The notes under the pieces are model-generated. The model did no database searches. It was given only the letters and a program-made list of their open reading frames with translations, and was not told the origin of the DNA. From contig JAEUSU010000026.1 in assembly GCA_016788635.1 (NCBI GenBank), forward strand, positions 1 through 64,000: a DNA stretch of 64,000 bases, written 5' to 3'. This DNA is from Flavobacteriales bacterium. Its GTDB lineage: Bacteria; Bacteroidota; Bacteroidia; Flavobacteriales_F; PHOS-HE28. The position numbers were made by a program, and so were the translations under genes. Of this stretch, positions 54,022-62,426 are shown piece by piece; position 1 is the first letter of the stretch, and every line of letters begins with the position of its first letter.

Positions 54022-54986
54022 AGAACTCCGCTTTCACGCTTTACCTGTCGTTCTCAACTGTGCTCTTCTCGGCGTGCATGAAGGACGAACTGCCGGTCCC
54101 TGCACAGCCACGTGGCGGGGCGGAACAACTACAAGCATGCCTGGGTCCGGGCTATGCGGAGCAAGTGTGGATCGACCTGGGTGAGCGCCGTGTGGTGGCC
54201 ACCAATCCACGCCATGCATGGGACCTGGCCTTTGAAAGTGCGCCGCAAGGCTGGCGGATCTGGCTGAACGGTTCGAAGTTGATGACGGTGTGGAACGCTG
54301 GCGAGCAGGTCCTGGAGGCACCCACCGACACCACTGGAATGGGCCCTCAACGTCGCATAGATGCGCCCAGCGGACATCCGGACAGCACCGCGTTCGGCGA
54401 TTGGCAGGGGAGGAGCGACCTGTACGTGGTGGATCTGGGCTTCAACACGCTCGGGCAACCGCTGGGCTTGCGTAAGGTGAAAGTGGACTGGAGTGGTGGA
54501 AGCTACCGGCTGCGTTCGGCACTTCTGGATGGCAGCAATGTTCAAGAGCATCTGGTGACCAAGGACGCTTTGCGCCACCACACCAGCTTCAGTTTCGCCA
54601 ATGGAGTGGTGGATGTGGAGCCACCCGCCGGCAGTTGGGACATTGCGCTCACCTCCTATACCCACCAGTTCTACGAACCCTACATGCCCTACCTCGTCAC
54701 GGGTGCGCTGATCGCGCCGGATGTGCGCGTGGCCCGCATCGCAGGAAAGGATCCGTCATCGATCACACTGGCTGACACGATCGCATACCCGTACAGTGAC
54801 CATCGCAACACCATCGGTTATGACTGGAAGGAGTATTCCTTCGACCTGGGGTCCTACACGGTTGATCCTCGGCTCGGTTTCATCGTGCAGGATGGTGGGG
54901 GCTATTTCCATCGGCTGCGTTTCACCGACTTCTATGGCAGCACCGGTCAGGTCGGCTGCCCGGCTTTCGAAGTGGTTGAACTGTGA
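54018..54986 (+). CDS. HmuY-like lipoprotein
   Basis: The 322-residue protein has a lipoprotein signal with Cys20 in VLFSACMKDE. It is a paralogue of the protein two genes upstream: GPGYAEQVWIDL, HAWDLAFESAPQGW, SWDIALTSYTHQF, IGYDWKEYSFD and FHRLRFTDFYGST all have counterparts there. It lacks a T9SS domain. HmuY lipoproteins capture haem and pass it to a TonB-dependent receptor, which fits the adjacent gene. Its ATG overlaps the receptor stop (ATGA). Confidence 0.85.
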   Translation: MKNSAFTLYLSFSTVLFSACMKDELPVPAQPRGGAEQLQACLGPGYAEQVWIDLGERRVVATNPRHAWDLAFESAPQGWRIWLNGSKLMTVWNAGEQVLEAPTDTTGMGPQRRIDAPSGHPDSTAFGDWQGRSDLYVVDLGFNTLGQPLGLRKVKVDWSGGSYRLRSALLDGSNVQEHLVTKDALRHHTSFSFANGVVDVEPPAGSWDIALTSYTHQFYEPYMPYLVTGALIAPDVRVARIAGKDPSSITLADTIAYPYSDHRNTIGYDWKEYSFDLGSYTVDPRLGFIVQDGGGYFHRLRFTDFYGSTGQVGCPAFEVVEL

Positions 54987-55028
54987 GTCCTTGCGTGCCG
55001 TTTGGCGGACTTCAACGACAACGAGGAG

Positions 55029-56149
<1,121 letters not shown>

Positions 56150-56153
<4 letters not shown>

Positions 56154-56590
56154 CGGGCCATGGGTATGATGGTGATCGGCACCTTGACCTCGCGCAACAA
56201 CTGCGCGCATACACTGCCCATGAGCACGCTCATCAATCCCGTTCGCCCATGAGATCCGGTCACCAAATGCTGAGCATTCAAGCGTACCACTTCCTGGAGA
56301 AGGGTCTCCACAGTGGGCCCCTGCACCAGCAAGGCTTCGGCATCCACGCCTTGCGCTCGCAACGAAGCAGCCATTTGATGCAGCCGGGCATGCTCCTCGC
56401 GCAGTTCTGCCGCACGTTGGTCACGCACATGGGCCGGGCCCACCTCCAGCCCCACGAACTCCGGGTCCGGCGCGGCCACATGAATGATGTACAGCCGACC
56501 TTGGAACGCACGTGCCAGTTGGGCGGCGTGCTCCACCACCCGTTCGCTCGGTGGAGAGAGGTCGATGGCGGCAATGATCGTGGCTGACAT
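56150..56590 (-). CDS. Universal stress protein (UspA family)
   Basis: The 146-residue protein starts at the ATG at 56590 (MSATIIAAIDLSPPSERVV). The ATP-binding pattern G2xG9xGS is present in GSHGRTGLMSVLMGSVC, so it is probably of the ATP-binding class. It has the usual alpha/beta fold, ending VPITIIPMAR. The exact role is not predictable. Co-transcribed with the downstream sugar dehydrogenase, linked by ATGA. Confidence 0.93.
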
Positions 56591-56635
56591 GCCGGGAAAG
56601 GTATACCGCGCATGGAGATGGTAGGGCCCAATAGG

Positions 56636-56665
56636 GAAGGGCGGCCCGATATCGGACCGCCCTTC
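56636..56665 (-). terminator. Hairpin after the AT-hook protein gene
   Basis: GAAGGGCGG and CCGCCCTTC form a 9-bp stem. After one mismatch an inner CCGAT/ATCGG stem adds pairing, so the hairpin is nearly closed. It lies 20 bases after the AT-hook stop and 45 bases before the uspA start. Confidence 0.7.
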
Positions 56666-56685
56666 CACAATGCGCTTGATCCCGG

Positions 56686-57276
56686 CTATTTTTCCCTTTC
56701 CGTAAGCACCAACTTGTCGTAGTGCGTGCGTCGCAGCTTGCCGCTGCTGGCGAAGAACCACTCCCCTAATCCGTAATGATTGCCGCGGCGCAGGCCGGTG
56801 TGGTGCATCCCCAGCTTCTTCACACGGCTGGTGAGCTTTTGCAAGGCCCGGGTCACGTAGGCTTCCACCTCATCCTCCTTCATGCCCTTGTGCGCTTTGG
56901 CCGCGTAGGTCATGGCGGCATGCTTCAGGTCTTCTTTCGGCAACAGACGCTTTGCCGAGGTGATCGTGTTGATGATCACCTGGTCCCATGCATTGATCTT
57001 GGGTCCACCCTCACGTTTGCGCTTCGAGGGACGGCCCGGACCACGTTTGACTTTCTTCGCGGCCTTCGCGGCAGCCTTGGGGCGTCCCGGACGTCGTTTG
57101 GGCAATGTATTGGGTGAGCCCGAACTCCGCTCGGCTTTCGCCGCTGCGGCGGACATGCCCTTCAGCTCACGCAAGGCCTTGCGCACACCATCCAATTGAA
57201 AGAGCAACCGGCGGCGTTCACCACGGTACTGTACAAGCAGCTGATCAATATCCTTTGTAGAAAGTCGCTTGGCCAT
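56686..57276 (-). CDS. AT-hook DNA-binding protein
   Basis: The 196-residue protein starts at the ATG at 57276 (MAKRLSTKDIDQLLVQYRGE). An N-terminal helical region is followed by two AT-hook motifs in a basic linker (KRRPGRPKAAAK and KRGPGRPSKRKR, about 60-90), which bind the minor groove of AT-rich DNA. The C-terminal half is helical (WDQVIINTITSAKRLLPKEDL) and ends with a small basic domain (GLGEWFFASSGKLRRTHYD). It may be a nucleoid-associated or regulatory protein. Targets are unknown. Confidence 0.82.
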   Translation of the reverse strand: MAKRLSTKDIDQLLVQYRGERRRLLFQLDGVRKALRELKGMSAAAAKAERSSGSPNTLPKRRPGRPKAAAKAAKKVKRGPGRPSKRKREGGPKINAWDQVIINTITSAKRLLPKEDLKHAAMTYAAKAHKGMKEDEVEAYVTRALQKLTSRVKKLGMHHTGLRRGNHYGLGEWFFASSGKLRRTHYDKLVLTEREK

Positions 57277-57420
57277 CAGGTATTTCAGGGGTTGAATGTG
57301 GTCAATTTCGGCTTGCGAATCTATATTTTCCCCTTCCGTCAGATAGACGCCCAAGCCGGTGACCTGAAGGGAATGCGGTGGTCTACGAAGTATGACCGCA
57401 CACGGGTCCCAATTAATACT

Positions 57421-58479
57421 TCATTCCACATGCACGACGCGGTTCCCAGGCTGCGAAGGCAATAGCTGGCCGATGCGCCATACGTGTGCACCCTGTTGCT
57501 GTATGGCAGCCATTACGTGGTGCGCGCTTGCTTCTTCCACCGCCAGCAGAAGCCCGCCACTTGTCTGCGGATCGGACAGCAGCATCATGCGCTCGATGCC
57601 ATCCGCACCAGTCACCCTGGCTGCCTGGCTCTTCCAATTGCGGAACGTACCGTCCGGATAGCAGCCCAGCGCGAGGTACCGGTCCACCTCGGGCAGCTTG
57701 GGGATGGACGCGAACGCGATCTTGGTCTGCAGGCCACTGCCCTCGCACATTTCCAACAGATGCCCGAGCAGTCCGAAGCCCGTGACATCCGTCATGGCAT
57801 GAACAGGCTTCATTCCACCGAGAAAGGTGCCCACTTCGTTCCTTGCACACATGCTGTCCAATGCGATGTGGACGTCCTCGGGGCGCAACTGATCGCGCTT
57901 CAATGCGGTGGCCAGTATGCCAGTGCCCAAGGGTTTGGTCAGCAGCAGTATATCACCGGCCCGTGCCGTGTCATTGCGCTTGATGTGGCTCAACGGCGCA
58001 TCACCGGTCACAGAGAGGCCGAAGAAGGGCTCAGGGGCATCAATGCTGTGTCCTCCGGCAAGACTTACGCCTGCCTCCCGGCACACCTGTCGGGCACCCT
58101 GCATCACCTGTGCGGCCAGCTCGGGCGGAATGCGGTCCACCGGCCATCCCAGCACGGCCAACGCGAAGCGCGGGGTGCCTCCCATGGCGTACACATCGCT
58201 CAGCGCGTTGGTGGCGGCCACGCGGCCGAAGTCGAAGGGGTCATCCACGATGGGGCTGAAGAAGTCCACCGTGGCAATGAGGGCCCGTCCATCGCCCAGG
58301 TCGTACACTGCGGCATCATCACGTGTGTCGTAGCCAACGAGCAAACGTGGATCATGGGGTGGGGGGCTGGCTTCATGCAGAATGGTACCCAGTACACCCG
58401 GTGAGATCTTGCATCCACAACCGGCACCATGGCTGAAGCGCGTAAGGCGGACAGGGTCAACGAGAGGGGCTTCGCTCAT
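57421..58479 (-). CDS. selD: Selenide, water dikinase (selenophosphate synthase)
   Basis: The 352-residue protein has the SelD active-site loop SHGAGCGCKIS (Cys21, Cys23, Lys24, equal to E. coli Cys17, Cys19, Lys20). Cysteine is used where some species have selenocysteine. Other motifs: TVDFFSPIVDDPFDFGR, AATNALSDVYAMGG and LLSDPQTSGGLLLAV. It makes selenophosphate from selenide and ATP. The ATG at 58479 is inside the 3' end of selU (23-base overlap), so translation is coupled. Confidence 0.97.
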   Translation of the reverse strand: MSEAPLVDPVRLTRFSHGAGCGCKISPGVLGTILHEASPPPHDPRLLVGYDTRDDAAVYDLGDGRALIATVDFFSPIVDDPFDFGRVAATNALSDVYAMGGTPRFALAVLGWPVDRIPPELAAQVMQGARQVCREAGVSLAGGHSIDAPEPFFGLSVTGDAPLSHIKRNDTARAGDILLLTKPLGTGILATALKRDQLRPEDVHIALDSMCARNEVGTFLGGMKPVHAMTDVTGFGLLGHLLEMCEGSGLQTKIAFASIPKLPEVDRYLALGCYPDGTFRNWKSQAARVTGADGIERMMLLSDPQTSGGLLLAVEEASAHHVMAAIQQQGAHVWRIGQLLPSQPGNRVVHVE

Positions 58480-59491
58480 GTGATCGGATGTGTGCGGCGA
58501 GTGTTCGAATATCTGCTGATCGTGCGGGAACATGGGTCACGCTGCCAGCTTTCCGTAGCGCGGAGCCGCGTGCATAGGCCTTGTCATAGTAGCGAAGGGT
58601 GATGAGGGCCACGGTGCGCATGTCGCCCAGGTCCAAGGCTTCCAAGGCAGCCTTGCAATGCTGTGGCCCCAGCCGTCTGGCGATGCGCCGGATGGCTTCG
58701 GCCAGTTCGTTCTTCAGAAAGTGCCCGTAGTGGGCCACCAGCCTGTCCGCACGCTTCTCAATGGGGATCTCCAGGAAGAACATGGGGGCGTTGCGCATGC
58801 GCTCGAAGAACGGTGCAGGGATGCGCACGCGGCCGATCATCAGGCTCTCGTCCTCAACCCAGACTGGCCGGGTGGGGTCAAGCTGTTGCAGCGCATGCCA
58901 GAGCATGTTCTCGAAGTGTTCCGAGCTCGGTTGGGGCAACTCGCCCAACGCGCCAAAGGAGGAGCCCTTGTGGTTGGCAAGCGCCTCCAGGTCGATCACC
59001 TGCGCTCCTGTCCCACGCAGTTGGTGAAGCACCTCCGTTTTTCCGCTTCCTGTGTACCCGCCCAGTACGCGAAGGTCCAAGGGCAGGTCGAAATGCTGGA
59101 GCACCTGGTGGCGAAAGGCCTTGTATCCTCCCCGCAATACAAGCACCTCCTGAAGGCCGGCCTTGTCCAGCAGCCACGCCACACTTCGGCTTCGTTCACC
59201 GCCGCGCCAGCAATGCACGGCGATCCGACCAAGCGGTGCCAGATCTCTCGCGGCAAGGACGATATCCGCCAGCCGCGGCCCCACACGTCGGAGGCCTTCG
59301 TGGACGGCGGCATCGCGGCCTTCGTGCTTGTAGAGCGTGCCCACCACCGCCCGGTCCTCATCGCTGAACAAGGGTAGGGAATGCACCCCGGGAATGTGAC
59401 CATGACAATATTCGACGGGCGACCGTACGTCTATGCCTGGCACCTCATTCAAGGCGGCGACGAACCCGGACACATCCACCAAACGCATCAT
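58457..59491 (-). CDS. selU: tRNA 2-selenouridine synthase
   Basis: The 344-residue protein has a rhodanese-like domain with the catalytic cysteine in HCWRGGERSRS (Cys94). A P-loop domain follows (GYTGSGKT, 145-152), as in SelU/MnmH. LEALANHKGSSFGALGE and WVEDESLMIGRVRIP are family hallmarks. It replaces sulfur with selenium in 2-thiouridine at the tRNA wobble position, using selenophosphate from SelD. The ATG at 59491 (or 59488) is chosen; the frame to 59587 adds nonhomologous residues. It starts 5 bases after the TPR gene stop. Confidence 0.96.
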   Translation of the reverse strand: MMRLVDVSGFVAALNEVPGIDVRSPVEYCHGHIPGVHSLPLFSDEDRAVVGTLYKHEGRDAAVHEGLRRVGPRLADIVLAARDLAPLGRIAVHCWRGGERSRSVAWLLDKAGLQEVLVLRGGYKAFRHQVLQHFDLPLDLRVLGGYTGSGKTEVLHQLRGTGAQVIDLEALANHKGSSFGALGELPQPSSEHFENMLWHALQQLDPTRPVWVEDESLMIGRVRIPAPFFERMRNAPMFFLEIPIEKRADRLVAHYGHFLKNELAEAIRRIARRLGPQHCKAALEALDLGDMRTVALITLRYYDKAYARGSALRKAGSVTHVPARSADIRTLAAHIRSHERSPSR

Positions 59492-59496
59492 GGGCT

Positions 59497-60465
59497 TCAG
59501 CGGCAATAGGCATCGTATACCCCCTTGGCATCCGGCCCGTACTGGCGTGTATACCCCAGGTCGAAGGCCTTCTCGAACGCGGCGCATGACTTGTCCTTCT
59601 GACCCATCTCCTTACGCACCAAGGCAAGGTTACGGTAGGCGTACGAGTTGCTCCTGTTCAGTGCGATCGCGCGTTCAATGTCGCTGAGCGCGCCCTTGAG
59701 GTCGCCACTGCGCATACGGGCATAGCCGCGGTTGTTCCAGGAAAGGCCGTGCTTCGGATCACGGGCAATGGCCTTGTCGTACCACTGGATCGCCTCTGCG
59801 AACCGCTCCAGGGTGATCAAGCGGTAGGCCAGGTTGTTCATGTAGATCGCGTTGTCCGGTTCGCGTTCCATCAACTGGTACATGATCGCGAGCGCGCCTT
59901 CAGCATCACCCTGCCGCTCCAGCACATTGGAAAGGCCGAAGAGCGATCCGGTGTTCGTGCTGTCCACGGCATGGGCGGTCTCATAGCAGATCTTGGCCCT
60001 GTCGAACTGTCTCACCTGATAATGTGTGGTACCAATGTTCACCCAGATGCGCGCGCTATCCCCGGCCGTGGGTGCGAACTCCAGCGCTTGGGAATAGTCC
60101 TCACGGGCACGTTCCACCATCTTCATGGCCAGGTACATGTCACCCCGGGCGGCATGCGGCCGCATGTCCTTCGGAAAGCGGGAAATGGCCTGCCGCAGGT
60201 CCTCCATGCCCTTGTCGCAATCCTTCAGCCCGTAGCACCAGCTCTTCCCGCGACCGATCAGGCTTTCAAGCAGCAATACTTCGCGCTTTACCAGTGCATC
60301 GTAAAGTGGAAAGGCGCTGCGCCAATCCCCCTTCTGCTGAAGCCCTTCCGCCTTCTCCAGTTGCAAGCTGTCACTACGGGACTGGGCGTGGGCTTGTCCG
60401 GTGAGGACCAAGAGGGCACCTGGGCACAGCAACAAACCGATGCACGCCAGTCCGCGCATGGTCAT
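59497..60465 (-). CDS. Secreted TPR-repeat protein
   Basis: The 322-residue protein has a signal peptide (about 1-28, LLLCPGALLVLTGQAHAQ). About seven TPR motifs follow: EGLQQKGDWRSAFPLYDAL, EDYSQALEFAPTAGDSARI, IQWYDKAIARDPKHGLSWNN and LSDIERAIALNRSNSYAY. It should act as a periplasmic scaffold. The ATG at 60465 overlaps the TGA of the DUF3857 gene by one base (TGATG); an ATG at 60459 is also possible. It links the envelope genes to selU/selD in one transcript. Confidence 0.87.
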   Translation of the reverse strand: MTMRGLACIGLLLCPGALLVLTGQAHAQSRSDSLQLEKAEGLQQKGDWRSAFPLYDALVKREVLLLESLIGRGKSWCYGLKDCDKGMEDLRQAISRFPKDMRPHAARGDMYLAMKMVERAREDYSQALEFAPTAGDSARIWVNIGTTHYQVRQFDRAKICYETAHAVDSTNTGSLFGLSNVLERQGDAEGALAIMYQLMEREPDNAIYMNNLAYRLITLERFAEAIQWYDKAIARDPKHGLSWNNRGYARMRSGDLKGALSDIERAIALNRSNSYAYRNLALVRKEMGQKDKSCAAFEKAFDLGYTRQYGPDAKGVYDAYCR

Positions 60466-62426
60466 CAGCTCTTCTCCAACACCAAAGCGACCTTGTTGAA
60501 GTCAGCGGCGGCGTTCACCACACGGCGGTAATTCTCGAACTGCTCCACCGGCAATTTCACCACGCGGTAGTACTCCTCGATGGTGATGGTGAGCGTGTTG
60601 CCATCCAGCTTGTACGTGCTCTTGAAGAGCATCACGCGCTTGCCATCCTGCTCCACATAGGCTTCCTTGTTCAGCTGGTCCAGGTTGTGCACCGTCCAAT
60701 CCGCGGGCAGGGTAATGGTGATCTGGCGGTTGAAGCGGCGGTTGTAGCTGTCATCAACGGGCAGGCGGCGGGGCTTCTCGGCATACATCTCCATCTGTGG
60801 CCCGATAAGCTCACCCACCTTGAAGAGAAGCTTTTCGCCTGCGGAACCGGTGAACTTGCGGGTGGTGAGGTCCAGTTTGATGGTCACGGGTTTCACACCC
60901 AGCAGCTTGCCTCCGGTGTCCAGCACCTCCTGCTTGTCCACCTGGCTGTTGTCCGTGACAAAGCCCACCAGGTCATCCAGCAGTTCATCCTTCTGTTCGG
61001 CATTGAGCTGTTCATAGTACACCTGCACGAACTGGGCATAAAAGCCGCTGAGCTTGTTCTCGAAGAGGATGCGCGCCTTGGTGGGGTCACTGAGGTCCAC
61101 CTGGGCGATGATGTCGTGGATGTTCTCCGTGTCAGCAAGGGGCTCGATGAACTTGACACTACCGACGCCGGTGAACACGCCGCCCGCATCGTAGTTGCGA
61201 ATGAAAAGCCCGTGGTTGGCCGCATACTCCGCTGGGATGTAGCCAAGCCGCAGCGAATTGAACGTGGGCGCCATGTACTTGCCCACGGAAGGGAAGTAGA
61301 GGAAGACCTCCTGCAGGAAATTGAAGGCCTCGAAATCCTTGTCGAAGGGCAGTTTCTTGCGGTCGCTGGTGACCACCACCTGGTGCTCGATGCCGGCAGC
61401 GCGGTAGACCGTACAGAAGAGCTTGTTGAAGCCCACCTCATTGCACACCTTGTTCTTCAGGATGAAGGCCAGGTCGCTGAGCTCCTTCACACCGGCGTCC
61501 ACCACCTGGAAGTTGGTCTTCAAATAGTGCTCTGCGCTACGGATACGGTCGGCCTCGTCACGTGCAAATCCCAGGTCCATCTTCTTTACCAAAGCCTGCA
61601 TGTCCTTCTGCAGCTTTTTGTCAAGCTCAGGGTAGAGGGTGCTGTGGTAGATCTTGGTGGCGTTCACGTAGCTGCTGTAGTCCTTGATGCCTCGGTCCGG
61701 AACACGGTCCAGCTTGTACAGCACATACATGCGGTGGGCCAGGGGTGAGGCATTGTCCTCTTTGTCCAGGGCGGGGATGTCGGCCATCTCCACATACTGG
61801 CGTTGCAGGTCGGTGTCCGACGTATCACGCAGCAGGGCAGGAGCGCCGTTGTAACACTTTGCCGCCACCACCAGACGAGCGGGATTCATGATGTCCACCC
61901 GTTGCTTCAGGATGGGCACCCCGAACTGGAGCATTTCCCGATCGCCACGCAGGTCGGGACGCTTTTTGAGGATGTAGAAGTACTCGATCACACAACCCGG
62001 CTCCAGGCCTTCGAAGGCGAAATAGAGGTAGCGTTGTTTGTCCTCCTCGTCCTCCGCCTCCTTGAAGGCATCCTTTCCCAGTTCGATCACCTTGCCCTTG
62101 GGGTCCATGCTGCGGGCCTTCACCTTGGTGACCTCCATCACGTTGCCGAGGTTCACATACACCTTGTTGTTCTGTTCGATCGCGGTGCCATCCCGCAGGA
62201 ACTCGCGCATGTGCATGAGGTAGTACTCCACGATGTCCTCCCCCTCTTCGACCCGGTCGACCATCAGGTTGCGCTCGATCACCACATCGATGTCGGTCAT
62301 CCCCAGCACTTTCGCGGGCAGGTCGGGTTTCTCAGCCCAGTCGAACGCGGATACGGGGGCATGCTGGGCGCACAGGGCACCGCCGGCGATCAGCAGGGTG
62401 GCGGACAGGAAGAACTTCAGGGTCAT
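60465..62426 (-). CDS. DUF3857/transglutaminase-like secreted protein, catalytic triad apparently lost
   Basis: The 653-residue protein has a signal peptide (TLLIAGGALCAQ) and a DUF3857 N-terminal domain (about 40-260). A transglutaminase-like core follows (about 330-480), and a C-terminal beta domain includes ITITLPADWTVHN. Comparing the core with the next protein upstream, the catalytic GDC maps to CNE in NKVCNEVGFNKLFC, so Cys reads as Glu. The His and Asp positions also lack clear equivalents (FEAFNFLQEV, MAPT). A binding or structural role is more likely than catalysis. It overlaps its upstream partner by 4 bases. Confidence 0.85.
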   Translation of the reverse strand: MTLKFFLSATLLIAGGALCAQHAPVSAFDWAEKPDLPAKVLGMTDIDVVIERNLMVDRVEEGEDIVEYYLMHMREFLRDGTAIEQNNKVYVNLGNVMEVTKVKARSMDPKGKVIELGKDAFKEAEDEEDKQRYLYFAFEGLEPGCVIEYFYILKKRPDLRGDREMLQFGVPILKQRVDIMNPARLVVAAKCYNGAPALLRDTSDTDLQRQYVEMADIPALDKEDNASPLAHRMYVLYKLDRVPDRGIKDYSSYVNATKIYHSTLYPELDKKLQKDMQALVKKMDLGFARDEADRIRSAEHYLKTNFQVVDAGVKELSDLAFILKNKVCNEVGFNKLFCTVYRAAGIEHQVVVTSDRKKLPFDKDFEAFNFLQEVFLYFPSVGKYMAPTFNSLRLGYIPAEYAANHGLFIRNYDAGGVFTGVGSVKFIEPLADTENIHDIIAQVDLSDPTKARILFENKLSGFYAQFVQVYYEQLNAEQKDELLDDLVGFVTDNSQVDKQEVLDTGGKLLGVKPVTIKLDLTTRKFTGSAGEKLLFKVGELIGPQMEMYAEKPRRLPVDDSYNRRFNRQITITLPADWTVHNLDQLNKEAYVEQDGKRVMLFKSTYKLDGNTLTITIEEYYRVVKLPVEQFENYRRVVNAAADFNKVALVLEKS

